From: Apodospora peruviana
Taxonomy: Eukaryota; Ascomycota; Sordariomycetes; Sordariales; Lasiosphaeriaceae
Direction: 5' to 3'
Assembly (NCBI GenBank): GCA_033439685.1
Contig: JAUEDM010000008.1
Coordinates: forward strand, 1,922,001 to 1,986,000
DNA: 64,000 nt
The position numbers and the translations under genes are program-made. This document shows, one piece after another, positions 22,355 through 35,700 of this stretch (positions are counted from its first letter, which is position 1; each line of letters opens with the position of its first letter). The notes beneath the pieces were generated by a model. That model searched no databases, was not told where the DNA came from, and saw only the letters and a list, made by a program, of their open reading frames with translations.

Positions 22355-25300
22355 CTACTTATTCTTAAAATAAGAAAACAACTCGGCTTGTTCCACAATC
22401 TCCGCCGGCGTGCCAAAGTGTGCAACCCGGCCCTTTTCCAACACCAGGATCCTATCATATTCCAGCGCCGCTTCGAGCCGATGCAGGACCGAGACAATCG
22501 TTTTCCCTTTGAGCTTCTCGGCGATCAACTTCATGATCCTCTCCTCGGTGGCGGTGTCAATGCTATAAAATTGTGAGTACGATTGGAGGTTCCCAAGGAC
22601 GTAAAGTGGTAATCATCCGTCTTACCTGCTCGACGCCTCATCAAACAATACCACGCCACCAGCCACAGCGCCGGCCTGGAGTATCACCTTGGCCAGGGCA
22701 AAGAGTTGCGTCTCGCCCGTCGATAGGCTTGCCTCCTGCAACGAGCCGGACAGGCCACCGCACTCGCCAACCTTGTCCAGGATGGCGCACTTGCTCAGCA
22801 CGGCGTTGATCGCACCATCATCGCCAGCGTAGTTTCCATCAGGATCCAGCACTTGACGTATCGTCTCGCCTTGCAAGTAATTGTCTTGTGATATGACAAA
22901 GTACTTCGACCGAAGCAAGTCGGCTGGAATACGCGAGATGTCGATGTCGTCCAGGTAGATGGCTCCTCTCGGCGTCTCGATGAGTGCGAGGAGAGACATC
23001 AAGAAGGTGGACTTGCCCGAGCCACTGCGACCACAGACGGCAACCTTTTCGCCTGCGCGGATTTGCAGTGATACGTCCTGTAGGCTCCAGACGGGCTTCT
23101 CGTGCTCAGGATGGTAGCTGGCAGATAAATGATCGAGGGTAAGCGCTCCTGCTTTTGGCCATTCAGGCGGCACATGGACCGGGTCAGTAACCTTCTTTTC
23201 AATAGGCGTGTGTCTCTCAAAGGCCTCAATTCGGGCTATGGCGCCCAGTGATGTCTCGAGTGATGTCCACGATTGTATAACGTGGGTCAGAAGCTCTCCT
23301 AGGGTTGTCATGTTAATGAAAGCGACGCCCAGAGCACCGGCGCTGGTCTTGCTGGGCGCCGCAACCGCAATCCCAGCCACCACAACAGCAAGCACTGCGA
23401 CAATCATATTCAAAACGAATGAAAGCCAGGTCTGTACCATGAAAAGCAGGTACATAGGCTCCTGGGACCTATCCAACTTCTCCCAGAACTCTTCCAGAAG
23501 AGTTCTTTGCCACCTGTGTGCTCTAATTATCACTATACCCTGATATGCTTCCGATACTTTTGTGTGTAAGTCGGACTTAGCTTCCAGGTCTAGTTGCCGA
23601 AGTCGCTTGGATGTCCGCAGGTAAAAATGTTGGATAATCCACAGCACAGCGAATAAGACAGGAAGTATAGCGAGGGAGTAGACAGCTGCTCTAGCTACCA
23701 GGACAAGTTGCACAGTGACGTTAAACCCGGTGCTTATGGTATTGAGCAGATCGATCGGCAGTTTGAAGTCGACCAGCGTGATATCTTGGTTGAATCTGTT
23801 CATAATGCTGCCAGTGTCGATGCCCGTGATGAAAACAAATGTTGCACTCAACACAGATTTTAGGAGTTTTCCGTGGAGGCCCAGACCTGAGCGTGGTACA
23901 ACCACAAGCATAAGGTGGCTGGGTGGCCCAGGGAGGCGGAGTCAGTATTTATCGTCTATCTCCCAGCACAGTGAATAACAGATAATGGATATAGACATAC
24001 CTCAAGGCAACGCAGATTGTGATAAGTGGTAGGGTTCCGTAAACGGCGTATAAGCCAATCCAGTAGCCCGTGGTCTGTGTTGGTGCCTCACGAGCTGCGT
24101 CTGCAGTCCACCATTGGACCCAGATATCTATCCGCAGTCAGTTTACTACTTTGATCCATAGTGTTAATTCTGCTCGACGCACCTGGGAACCTTGATGTGA
24201 CCGCAAACACCATGCAGCCAAAGATGAAAATAGCTAAATGGACAGTGCCCATAGAGCCGAAGTAGACTATATAGACGTCTCTATCTCTGATGGATGCGGG
24301 ATTAGCATGTTCTGCCATCGTGACTGCTGAAGAGGTAGCTTCTTTGTTGTCCTCGGCTTGTTGATTGCAAGTCTCGTCCGTAACGTCCTCTTCTTCGCTG
24401 TTGCTGCTACTGCCTTCCCCATCTTCGTTGAGAGTGGAGAATTGGATCGGCATAATGTGACCATCCTCGTCAATTCTGACAACAACGTCGGCCAACTGAG
24501 CAACATGTCCTGCACGTTTTCAACTGTTAGCATGGATTGCATCAAAACAGGGTTGTGACTCAGTTCAATACTCACGGTCATGAACAACTTGAATAACTGT
24601 TGTGCCCTGTTGAGTCAGAATCCCTCTCGGTCCAAACAAACGATCAAGCATGGTTTGTTTCGTTGATCTATCAATTGCGCTGAAGATGTCATCCAACACC
24701 AGGATATCTGGTCTGGAGGAAATGGCTCTGGCCAGGGACTGAAGTATTTTCTCGTAAGCGGATGTTTGAATTCACAGTCTGTACAACTCACCAGTCGTTG
24801 CTTTTCGCCTCCGCTGATTTTCGCACCCCCGCTGCCAATCGTGGTCCCGGGTATTTCAGAGTCTAAGAGGTCTCGCAGAGCACATGCATCAATGACCCGC
24901 TCACGCCAGGCGCTGTCATTCGGAGCACACCTGAAGGCGTTGTTTTCGGCGCTCAGGTTCTCCAGCCAGGCTGTCTGCGTGCAGTATCCAACAGACACGC
25001 CTGGCTGGAGACGTATGTTACCTGCCCTTGGGTTCACCTCCCCCAGTATTGCTTGAAGCATCAATGTTTTGCCGCTCCCAACCGGTCCGATAATGGCAAC
25101 ATGTTGGCCTCTAGTGACTTCGAGGTTGACGTTTCTCAGGAGCACCCGCTCATCCCATCCAATATCAGCAGTTTGAACCGATACAATGGGATTATAGACT
25201 GTCGCTGGAAACACCTCATGACTCTCGGCCTTCTGTTTTTGGTCCCTCACGGCGTCATGGTGAATGGCGTTCTTGGACGCTTTTTCTGACGGACGTCTTT

Positions 25301-27390
25301 CATGCCGATCTGGAAGCATCTCCGACCTGCTGTCATTTACCTCCTCTTTGCGTAGAAATTCCTCCACTCTCTTGGCGCACCCTACAGCTGTCCCCAACAT
25401 TGGAATGACTTGAAAGACCTGGATAAGTGGGTTGGCGAGAAGGCTTATCAGGATGAGAGAACTGAACATCCTGGCGGTGTCGTAATTTCCATTTTCACCA
25501 GTAGTTCCAATATAAGCACCGAAAACGACGACCGGGGCCAAGTTAACTGTGGCAAAAGCTGTTTGATTGTGAGAACCAGGCTTGCACTGGACTACCAAGA
25601 GAAGGGGCGCAGGGCGCTTCAGCTTACCAACTAACACAGTTGCAACGTCAAGCATGCGGTACGCTTTCGAGGCAGCGAGCTCGAGTCTCCTCAGTCTTTC
25701 AACATCAGACTCAACCCTTTCGCCAGCAGAGGTCATTTTGATCGCTTTAAGTGACGAGAGCATGGATTTCGTGGCCTCCAGTCTTCTTTCGGTTGCAGAA
25801 AGCCATGTGGCCTGGCTACGGCCAATATTTTTTCCGATGAGTATAGAACCGAGCAAGGAAACTATGGAGAGCCGACATCAGTACATAGCTTCAACAGTTA
25901 ATGCACAACAGAAATTCCAGGGGGCGTTACCTAAGGCAACTGCTAAAACAGTTAGACTGGCTGGGCCAACTTGGCGCCAGAGAAGCCACGTTCCAATAGA
26001 GGTTTCGATGACGGAGGCCCAAAGATCGTGCAAGAATGCGATCCCCGATACTATTCTCTGCATGTCGCCAATAATCAAGGTCAGGACTTTCGATTCCACC
26101 CCTTTCTCGTATCTCAATCGCAGCATTTTCTCGTTTATCACTTCGGTCAGACCGCCGCGAATCTTAGTTGTAAGTTTCCAGCACATGTGTTGATACCAGC
26201 CATTCGCAACCTATCAATATAAGAAGGTCAGAACGGCCGTCCTTCAACTCAACCAATACCATGAGGAAACAAACCGCAATGCCACCATAAACGAGGAAGG
26301 ATGCGCCGATTAAGCCGTAACCCGTGTTTGCCGAAGATTCTGGACTTCCGAGATATGAAATCAAGGCCGAGGCAAGGAAGGGCTGAGAAAAGACAAAGCC
26401 CATCATGCATAGCCTGGGAATGACTGGCACGAATGCATACAATCCTAAGCAGCGGAAAGCCATGCCAATCAGTCCCAAACGCCCGTCTGCGCAAATATTA
26501 AATTGAACGTGGAGTCGATCAGCGGTCTTGTTCGTCGGCGCATTAGCATATAGATGAGCATAGGACCTTACAATTTTTGCTGGTCAGAATTCTGGAGAAT
26601 TCTTCTGATATTCTGGACGATGCAAGGGTTCCGTCAACGATACGGAGATCATGCATTTGGATCGGTCGCCGATAGCCTGTGATGAGGAGGCGATTGAGCC
26701 AGGCGAAAGCTGTGCGGGCCAAGAATCCAGCAGCTTCCTCGGTAGAGACATCGCGTTTCTGGTCCAAGAACCACCTTCTCTTGCTGCAATGTTCGAGACC
26801 GAGGATGACAACTTGCAGCAAGAGGGCCGTGAGAGTGGTCGACGCAACAGCAGAACTACCGAGGTATATGAACCAGTAAGTCCGCACCATAGCGGCTCTC
26901 AACAATAAGGTGACGACGAGGTAAAGACCAATCAAGAAGGAAGGGCGGTAGGACCGAACATGCTCAAAATGCGATATAAGTGCCAACTGAAGAGAGGCAA
27001 GAAACGAGACGGCGGCGGAAGGTATGGATACAGTTGTCCTGCTGTCATTGTCCCTTGTGCATGTGAAAATAAGAATGATGAGTTCCAAAATGGAAAAGAC
27101 TACCAGCGCGCCCTACTCGATCAAAAGTTAAGCCACTGAATAACCCAAAGTGGTTGGCATGAGAAGTAACTGACCAGCTTGATGGTGTACAAGGTGCCCA
27201 GTCCGACTTTGGCAGGACGGCGGAGCAACACTATGAGGCGAGGGATGACAGCGAGGATGAAGATACATGATGGCAGCAGTTGGAAGAAGGACTCCTCAAA
27301 TAACAAGGTGAAGTCAAACTGTCTCCAACATGGGTAGACTGAAGGGCCGAATGCATTCTCTGCCACGAAAGAACAAGACTCGGAGGGCAT
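22355..27390 (-). CDS. ABCC (MRP-type) ABC transporter, full length
   Basis: Eleven exons and ten introns (near 27.15, 26.55, 26.25, 25.9, 25.6, 24.77, 24.55, 24.15, 23.95 and 22.6 kb), each with GT-AG ends that keep frame, give roughly 1,450 aa. The N-terminus (CWRQFDFTLLFEES) leads into extra helices (TMD0), then TMD1-NBD1-TMD2-NBD2. NBD1 has Walker A GPVGSGKT, signature ISGGEKQR and Walker B ILVLDDIFSAID; the position after the Walker B Asp is Asp, not Glu, giving the degenerate site usual in ABCC proteins. NBD2 has Walker A GRSGSGKS, signature LSTGETQ, Walker B VVLFDEASS and the switch His in VLHRLEA. Such pumps export conjugated or bulky organic compounds to the vacuole or outside. The substrate is unknown. 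The neighbouring GMC oxidoreductase may modify what is exported, but this is only positional inference. Confidence 0.93.
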
Positions 27391-29172
27391 CGCTTATAGC
27401 CACGTAAGTCAACAAACTCAATGAGTGGGTGAAACTGGTGAAAATGCGCTTGTCGGAGGCGGTCTGTCTGCTGTTGTCCATCTGCTGTCCGGAACCGGGG
27501 TCGTTGGGTAGGTATATATACGACAGCGCACGGAAACCGGGAACACGCGGCAGTGGTGACCGAATGGGTAAAGGAACCAGTTGCGCGGCTCCGGGGGGAG
27601 GGTTGTTTATCGAAGGAATTAGAAAGGCTGTCATTGGGTGGTGATATTGCACCGCATGTTGGGAACCAGGTACGAAGTAGGCTCGATGCACAGCAGCTCA
27701 TCAACTATTTCTGCGGGGCAGGGGAAAAAGGAAAATTGTTGGAGACGAGTATCGAAAGACGCTCTCGAAGGACGCAAGCACGTCCATGCACCTGCCTAGG
27801 AAAGCCATCTGTTGGTTGGCAATTGCCAATCCCACACTAACACCAGTTCACCAAGCAGCACCTTCCTATCTTGGCCAAGGCCGCGATGAGGATTGAGGAT
27901 TGAGGAACCCGACGCACCGACTTTAAACCTCAACCCATTGACCATATATCCAACCCTCTCACAACCTAGTGAGGACAGACGGTATCTAGAACCTGTCGAT
28001 CGATTCATGTCCAAGTACCAGCTAGAGCTTTCACCATATCTTCAGTATTGTAATATGGGAATGAATTGAGCGTCACGTTATGAGCGGTGATAAGGCAATT
28101 ATCGAATTACGGCACGGAACACGGATAAACCAAATTGTAACCAGACACACACAGGATTGCGTGTGCGCAGTTCCATCAATCTGGAAACTGTCCTGTCAAG
28201 CTCGACCTGTGCAGACACCGGTGAGTCATTGATCTTTAATCGCCATGATATACTTCATACTTCCGTCTATTTTGTCATTAGTATTGAGATTGTTTCGATG
28301 AAAACGCAGGATAAGGGGGGCTTTGGTAAGCAGGCAGCCAGGGTGCCAAACATACCTACCTATCCGTACCTAGGTACCAGTAACTCCTGTTCCCTCAAAT
28401 CAGGTGATGATGGTGCCGTCATTACATGGTACAATGTAGCATCAAGCAACTGGATGGCTCAACAGTACTCCGTAGCTCCGTTGCCGCGTGTCAACACTGA
28501 TGTCGTCGCGTCTGACCGGAATCCGGGCCATGGTTAGCGGAGGGAAATGGGACGACAGCGGACAGCCCTGTAGGGACTCACGGGACCCCATTTGGCCCTT
28601 GCAGGCCCCTAGTGGAGGAGACCCCGCGTCCGGGTGCCCAAAGCTTCGCGTTCCCCAACGCAACTTGAAGGCCCGACGGCAAGGGACCTGCCTGAACTCT
28701 CTGTTGTCCCATTGGCATATCCAACGCTAGCAGCTTTCGCGACGTCATCCCCAAATACCGGGTACCAAGCACTGCACTCACCATCTGGTATTAGGTACCT
28801 TGGAACAGACTGTACACCAGCACGTGCATCTCTCTCCTCACGACACATCCATTCGAAAGATCACAACAGCAAGCTTATGCAGATTTGTCACTGTTTACCC
28901 TCTTCGACAATCACCCAGAGACGAATTAACCCAGAGTCAAAAAAAGGCGCCGGTCAGAGACGACCAGAGCAGGTCTCCGATCCGACGGCCATCCGCCTAT
29001 TCTCGGCCAACCACACTTTAGGCCACACCGTCGACAGGCAGCAGGCAACACCCCGTCCTCAACCATCGACCGCACCATCGACGACAACAACAAGAACAAG
29101 CACAAGAGCGACAAAAGAGAGGAACTTGCACACAAAACCCGTACACTCATCGCGAATACACCCACAGACAAA
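27391..29172. other. Divergent intergenic region (ABC transporter / 463-aa protein)
   Basis: About 1.8 kb holding both promoters. No gene is supported. A stretch near 28350-28380 carries the ACCTACC/CCTAGGTACC-type short motifs also seen elsewhere in the window. Confidence 0.45.
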
Positions 29173-30659
29173 ATGTCGCAGCCGTCGCATCCCACCCTCA
29201 TCAACCTTCCTCAGCCACCGTCAAATCCGGACACACCGTCTGAGATGCCGTGAGTCGGTCCTGTCCCATCTTCAGCTCACAGCTCCTTTATATTCTGGTC
29301 AAGCAAACACTGGCAACTAACGCATCTTCTTCTCGCTGGAACAGCGGTACCCCAACCAGCACGACAACCTCGCTCTCCACCCTCTCCACAACCGCCATCA
29401 AGGATGGCCACCGGGGCCATGGGCCCCACGGCTCCAGTGCACGCGGTCACCACCACAATCTCTCCTCCACTAGCCTCGAAGCGGAGCGCGCCGACCGCAT
29501 CAGCCGTCTCCCCGGCATGTCCACCGTCTCCACCCTGCGCGGTCCACTCGCCGGCCCCGGCCAACACATCTCAAACTCCCCACAAATCACCCCTACCTCG
29601 ACCGGCTTTCCCCCGATGAGCCACACCGCCGCTCCTGGCGGCCTCACCCCGGCTTACTTCGACCAGTCCGGCCAGCCGGTCGCCGCCACCAAGATGAGCA
29701 CCGTCGGCTCCGCCAGCGCGACCGAGAGCGTGGGCGGGCACACCACCACCGAGATGGGCGGGGAGAATTACACCGTCGGAGGGCGGGATGATGACGACGA
29801 CGAAGACATGCTGAGCATGGGCACGGACGACCGCGGTACCGAAACCGAGATGGACTCGGCCGGCAGCGCCAGCGGCTACGGCGGCCCACCCGGCCTGCTC
29901 GACGCCATGGACGAGGACCTCGACCACGACCGCCTCGATCCCCCGCGCTTTATTGGCAGCGGCGAGGGCGCCTTCGACGACCGCATGTCGGACGACGGCA
30001 ATGCGAGCCTGGTCGGCTTCGGCGAGGGCGCCGGCAGCACCGTGTCCGGGCCCATCTACCACCGCCGTCCGCTGCCGGGCGGCACGCAGTATCAGCAGTA
30101 CCACGGCTCGGCTGCGAGCGCCATGGCCGCCGCCAACAATGGCATCGGCAATTGGGGCGCCGGACTGCTGGAGCGCAGCAGCTCCGGTCTGTCGGCGTCG
30201 AACGAGAGCGGGCTGTTACGGCGGGACAACAATCCTAGTGCCACTCGAATGGGTGGAGGAGGTGGGTTGGACCGCGAGGTTGGCGGTAACGATACGCCGG
30301 TCAGCCAGACGGCCATGATGGAGCGCCGCGAGGCTCGCATGGTTGATGGTGTGGCCCTGGACACCGGCACGTCAGCATCGGCCATGGCGGCGGTAGCTTC
30401 CGCGCGTGCTAGCATTGGTGGTACTGGTGCCGCTGCCAATGACGATATGTTTGTGGATACGACGACGAGGGGACCGATTCCTATTGTCGGTGGTGGTGGC
30501 GCCGTGGGGCTGCCGGTCCAGCATCCCACGAGCGCGTTGCGCGAGACCCAGCAGCATCGTCAGCAGCAGCAACATCGTCAGACGGGCTCGAGCGCGAGTA
30601 ACAACTTGAGGGAGATCGTGAGGGAGAGTCTGCGGGATAACGGAGAGGGGAGGGTGTGA
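29173..30659 (+). CDS. Disordered Gly/Ser/Thr-rich protein, function unknown
   Basis: Exon 1 (29173-29249) starts MSQPSHPTLINLPQPP; a GT-AG intron and exon 2 (29345-30659) follow in frame, giving 463 aa. The protein is almost wholly low-complexity: Ser/Thr/Pro-rich at the N-terminus, an acidic block DDDDDEDM, a central FIGSGEGAFDD ... GFGEGAGSTVSGPIYHRRP pattern that looks conserved, and a Gln/His-rich stretch before a short helical C-terminus (NNLREIVRESLRDN). No transmembrane segment or catalytic motif is visible. The repeated GEGA motif and the C-terminal helix are the likeliest functional parts. I do not recognise the family; a regulatory or scaffold role would be a guess. Confidence 0.75.
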
Positions 30660-31456
30660 AGCTCGGGGACGCTCGGAAATCCTAAGAGCCATGAGCGGTT
30701 GGCGCGATTCTGTTTCGAGGGACGCAAATGAGACTATAATAATTCGCGCTTGTTTATATAAGACATTCGGTCGAGTATGTCACGGGAATGGGGGGTGGTC
30801 ACAGCAGGTGATTGACTGGTGGGAACGATGCAAACCGTTGGGGTTTCTACGTTTATTTTATTCGTCTGTTTATTCTCGTCTGCTCGGCTTCTTCCTTTCC
30901 CTCGGTGTTATTTGGTAAAGGTCATGGACGTACATGATTGTGCTTGGTTGGTTGGAGCTTCAGACTCCCTCGTATTTCGGGATTCCCTTTCTGTATTGCC
31001 TGGCAGGCCGGTGGGCGCTCTCCGGTACGGGAACATGGTAGTGGTATCGACTTTGTGTCAGTTTTGTTTCCTTGTTGTTCGGATAGAGGAGAAGAAAGGT
31101 ATTCTCATCCAGCATTCTGGGTTGTTACTGTTCACTAAGGTGGAAGGAGCCACGAGGCCAGGGGCGTCCCTATTACCAATGGAAGATTCGTGGGAATGTC
31201 AGATCATTGGAAGCGCGTTGATGCTGTAGGGATCTACTGAGTCAGTTAGAGGTCCCTTAACTCCGTCTCACCTCGCATTTCCTGGAGATTTGTACTCTCG
31301 TGCCTGCAGTGATATGACCGACAACTATTTGTACCCGAGGTAACCCGTAGTCAACAAGAACACGGGCTGAGAACAAGGAGACACGCCCCGATCCAATTCA
31401 CGACCTGTAACTGGCTCCTTGTTACCAACTTCCCTACATGTAACAGCTCAGGCGCA
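30660..31456. other. 3' region of the 463-aa gene
   Basis: No coding region is supported. The open frame at 30819-31229 has no protein-like pattern. Its right end abuts the MITE. Confidence 0.45.
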
Positions 31457-31464
31457 AAAACGAA

Positions 31465-31850
31465 GAGGTGGTCTGGAGGGACTGTAGAAAACGTCTTGCC
31501 AAACTGTAGGTACTCCTTTGCCGGGATTTAGAAACCTTATTGCAAGTGCCTTCTAAAGCCCTATTTAATAGGAAATAGTCGTTATGTCCGCTATATATTA
31601 CTATAGGCATTTGTCTTACTACGGCGCTTTTAATGAAAATCCTAATGCTTTAATAGCAAAGTTAGTATGCTTTTAGTAAGCTTAAAATATCCATTTAAGA
31701 CAAAGATTTACAGTAATATAGCGGATATAACGGCTATTTTCTATTCAAATAAAGCCTAGGAAGGTACTTGCAATACGGTTTCTAGATCCCGGCAAAGGAG
31801 TATACCTACAGTCTGGCAAGACGTTTTCTACAGTCCCTCGAGACCACCTG
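31465..31850. mobile_element. Foldback MITE with 8-bp target-site duplication
   Basis: Two long inverted arms (about 155 bp each; left from 31465, right ending at 31850) surround an AT-rich centre of roughly 75 bp. The outer ends read GAGGTGGTCT on the left and CAGGTGGTCT as the reverse complement of the right. The element is flanked by perfect 8-bp direct repeats AAAACGAA at 31457-31464 and 31851-31858. An 8-bp duplication and a CAG-type terminus are the marks of hAT-derived elements. There is no coding capacity, so it is non-autonomous. The arms differ by scattered, mostly transition changes and small gaps, showing decay after insertion. Confidence 0.85.
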
Positions 31851-31858
31851 AAAACGAA

Positions 31859-32154
31859 AAGATCATGTTAATACTCGTTACAGTTACCTAGCTACATATG
31901 CCGCGTACCTAACCGTCAAAAATGATCAAACACCTATGAGTGCTCAAATCTCGTTCGATGGATGGTAAGTAAGGTAGGTAGGTACCTGAAATAAGGCAAC
32001 TGGAAACGGCCCCATTTTGGTCATCACCCAAACAAAATTATGTCCCCCGCTACCATGATAAGAAGACTCCCTTCAATGCAACATACAGCCCAAATGGGAA
32101 TTCGAATGTAAACCCATTTTCTCCGCAAGCAACCGTTGTGATGCAGGAAAGGCT
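31859..32154. other. Spacer between MITE and solo LTR
   Basis: 300 bp with a GGTAGGTAGGTACC-type run near 31975-31990. No gene was seen. Confidence 0.5.
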
Positions 32155-32159
32155 GGCTT

Positions 32160-32372
32160 TGTCACGGGACTAGACCGTGACAGCCGTTGACAGCTGCCAG
32201 GTGCTCTGGCAGGCTGGTGGTGGCCTGGACGGCACCACAGGAACTTGGTGGGGTACTAGTGCTGTGCACGCACCAACCAGTCCCTATATAAGGGCGACTT
32301 GCGAGCCAGGGTCCTTGGGTTGGTCGTGCAACCACATCAATAGTAGAGCTACTCCAAGGTTGAGCCGTGATA
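32160..32372 (+). mobile_element. Solo LTR of a retrotransposon with 5-bp target duplication
   Basis: The 213-bp unit starts TGTCACGG and ends CCGTGATA, which would be a perfect 8-bp inverted terminus but for one C-to-T-type change in the final CA. It is flanked by perfect 5-bp direct repeats GGCTT at 32155-32159 and 32373-32377. A TATA box (TATATAAG, about 32284-32291) lies in the middle, as expected for U3, which gives the orientation. An internal CCGTGACA near the 5' end pairs with the terminus. No internal retrotransposon coding region is adjacent, so it is a solo LTR left by recombination. Confidence 0.8.
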
Positions 32373-32377
32373 GGCTT

Positions 32378-32745
32378 GCTGGGTGGCTAGCTCCACAGTC
32401 GGCCAATCAGCAAAGGCATGTTAGGCGCACGGCCCAAGCTAAATAGATTAGATAAGATATTAGATAAGCCTTAGCGCGGGGCATGCACGTCTTACTTCTT
32501 GAGGAAGTGTAAGCTCTGCCTTTCCTTTCTGAATCATCATCCTTTTCCTACCACAACCATACTGCATACTAGCTATATTCGTTGTACTGGGAAATACGCC
32601 ATCACGTTGCATACGACCAACGCTCAGAGATGCAGCAAAATGAACAAGAATGAAAACATCAATCTCCGTTAAAAGGTGACCCACGAAACTCCATAAGCAA
32701 CAAAGAAACCACCCGACCTAAAATGAGATAGCAATCAAAAGCCTC
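32378..32745. other. 3' side of the Reb1-like gene
   Basis: About 370 bp; includes AGATTAGATAAGATATTAGATAAG-like AT-rich repeats near 32443-32465. No gene was seen. Confidence 0.45.
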
Positions 32746-35700
32746 TCAACGAACCACTGATCCGGGCAGCTCGGCGCGTATGTCTTCCATATCATCCGTA
32801 GCACTGTCAACATCGTTATACGAGATAATCTGAGCTGAGATGTTGCTCTGGTCGGCCATCGTAGGCAGTACCGGCAGCGACGGCTCCCTTGAGATAGCTC
32901 CCGCGGCTGCCCCAAATCCTGTTCCCAGCTCGCTCTCGCTCTCGTCAACCTCCATCCTGCGACTGTCCCCGTTGCTTGCCACTATTGCCGTCTCAGGGTG
33001 TCTCTTTGGGTCTTTCGTACGTGAAGAGTAGGTATTGACACTCGTGCGCCTCCGCTTGGAGGGTGATGACTTAGCAGCAGCCTCAACATGAGAAACTGCA
33101 GTCGGAGTGTCGTCGCCGTTCTCAAGCTCGGCATCATAGTGAGAATGGAGCGCCGTCCTCTTCTTGGCGGTATTAGCAGCGGGAAGAAGCATTTTTGTTG
33201 GCGTAGGGCTTTCGTGGACGGCAGCGCCTGCATCCTGTTCGGCAAGTTTTTGAAGACGTTTCTTCTCCTTCTTTTTTTTCCCCTTGCTCTTGCTCGGGTT
33301 AAGCAAGCCGGAGAATTCCGAGTCATGATCCGTGGTAACTGGGCCGAGAGCTCGCGGGGTCTTGTCCGCAGGGTCGAGATCAGCATCAAAGCCGAGATCA
33401 ACGCTCTCTGCCCTCGATACAGAATGTAAATCTTCAGTCGTCTCCTGACTAACTTCGTCAACGTGGCCCAAATCTACGATGGCTCCAACAGCTTGATCAT
33501 GTTCCGTCATCTCAACATCCCCGTCGCTGGCATGTCCGTGGCCTCCCATCGCTTCCTCGCCAACATCCCCTAGTACGCTTTCCTCAACCTCCTCAGATGT
33601 TCTCCGGTCCTTCTTGCGGTGCGTCTGGGTGACGGAGGGGTCTGACAACCCAGTTTCCTTTTCCTCGGTCTCTGACTGGGCATCAGCCGGGTCCATGGCA
33701 TTCGAGCGGGCCCCGCTGCGGACGCGCGATGTATCTGATGCCTGAGAAGTAATAGTGGGCCGTCCCCGCTTCGACGGCTTCCTCGCTTCGACACTGCGTT
33801 CTCTCTCTGCCTCCGTATACTCGGTCGCATCATCAGCTAAGCCCTCCTTGTCGTACATGTCGCAAATATATGCTGCGCACTCGGCCGTGGTTTTCTCTTC
33901 CCAACCAGGCACAGTCTCTCTCAAGCGACCCCAGACAACCACCAGAGCCTGGCGCTCGTACTTATCGTCAAAGACCTTAGTCACGATGTCCGCCCAGTGG
34001 ATTCTATGATCATCCTTAACTCTGGAATCACGGATCGAACACGCCAAGAGGTACTTATGCTCACCCGTCATCCGACGAAGTTCATTACGAGCTTTGCTGA
34101 GGAGCCAAGACTTGCCGGTGGCAAGTTTGGTGGTAATGCGATTAGGGATCGCATCGGACGCACAAAGTCGGTTCCACTTCTCCAGGCATTGCAAACGCGT
34201 TCTAGTGCATCCCATAGACTCGCTGATTTGGTGCCAGTTAATCAATTTCACAACCGACTTCTCGGTCAACTTTTGAGATGCCTGAGACGCTTGGGATGCC
34301 TGGGATGCGTTTAAAGTGTTCTCCTTGGCCAGACCAGCCCGGATAGCCACTACCGCGTGCTCAATCGCCTGATAGAACAACTCTTCCTCCTTGGCTGACC
34401 ACTGTTTCTCATTGGCCTTTCCACGGTATCTAAGGTAGTTCCTCCACCTGTCCCTGACGTCCTGTGGGTGGCGATTTATCAGGCCGCCGATCACAGTCCA
34501 TTGGTTCCCGTGTATGCGAAACATTTCACACAGCTCTTCGTCTTGCTCTTGAGTCCATGTTGCTCGGGCCACAAAGTTGTGAAACTGCAGGCGACACCAG
34601 CGGATCAACGTTCGTCGCGGCCGCGAAGGGCAAGCTCGCTGCACACAGTTCCAGAGTTGTTGATTGATCGGCCGACCTGGTTCTCGAGGATTTTCGTGGA
34701 TTATGCTGTTGATTTGTTGCTGGGTGAGACCCTCCATCTCGCGAACGTCCTCGACGGCCTTTTGAATCCCGGCCTGCTCCTCAGGCGAGAGAACCCCCGA
34801 TCGGTACTGGGACTTTTGCTCTCCATTCTCGTCGGAATCCTCGATTACAGAATCATCGGAAGGGGTTGGCTTCTTGGCCCGCTTCTTCTTTTGCTCGCGG
34901 GCCGTTGGCGAGTCATGCTCTTCCGCGAGGCCGCTTGAGGGCTTCACTCTTGGGAGTCTTCTCACCGAAGCCATAGCGTCATCCGGAGGAGGTTGAGCAA
35001 GCGCTTGAACATCTTCGCCGCCCGAACGATCAAAGTAAGCTGTCTTTACCTTCCGTGCTGTTCCACGGTGAGATATCGGGGTCCCGGCTAATGATGTTGG
35101 AGGAACGGACACATCATTGACCGTCGTAGACTGTTGGCTATGGGTGTGTTGCTCGATATTGGCATCGCCTGAACCATGCATAAGCCTTGCCTTTCGAGGA
35201 GTTTGGCGCATTTGCGCCCGAGCAGCTCCGTCCTCTTCGGGTGAAGATTTTTGAGTCGTGGGGGGGCTTTCGTTGCCATCGGGAGCATTAGGACTATCAC
35301 TCTCTTCGTCTTCATCAATATCGTATGGTCCGACAGACAAGTGACGAAATGCATTCTCATCTTCAGAATGCGAGGTGGCCTTGGACCGAAGCTCCACAAC
35401 TAAGCGTTTGGATGGGCTTTGGTCCCGCCGTTGCTGTCGTGCAACAAGTGGTGAATCATCGTCGAAAGGCTCGTGTGTGTCTCCATCCCGACCCGCATTG
35501 GTCTTGTCGTTGATTGAGCTCTCTTGGCGCCCTGGGCTGTCGCGTGGAGACTGCCGGGACAAGGCCCTACCGCGGAGATTATCACCATTCCGAGAATTCC
35601 CTATAACCTCAGATTGAAGCTTATGTTCTCCGTGATCCTTCTGTGTCTCAAATTCTTCGACAGGTTCGACCGGCGAGAAAAGCCTCCGCCTCTTAGGCGA

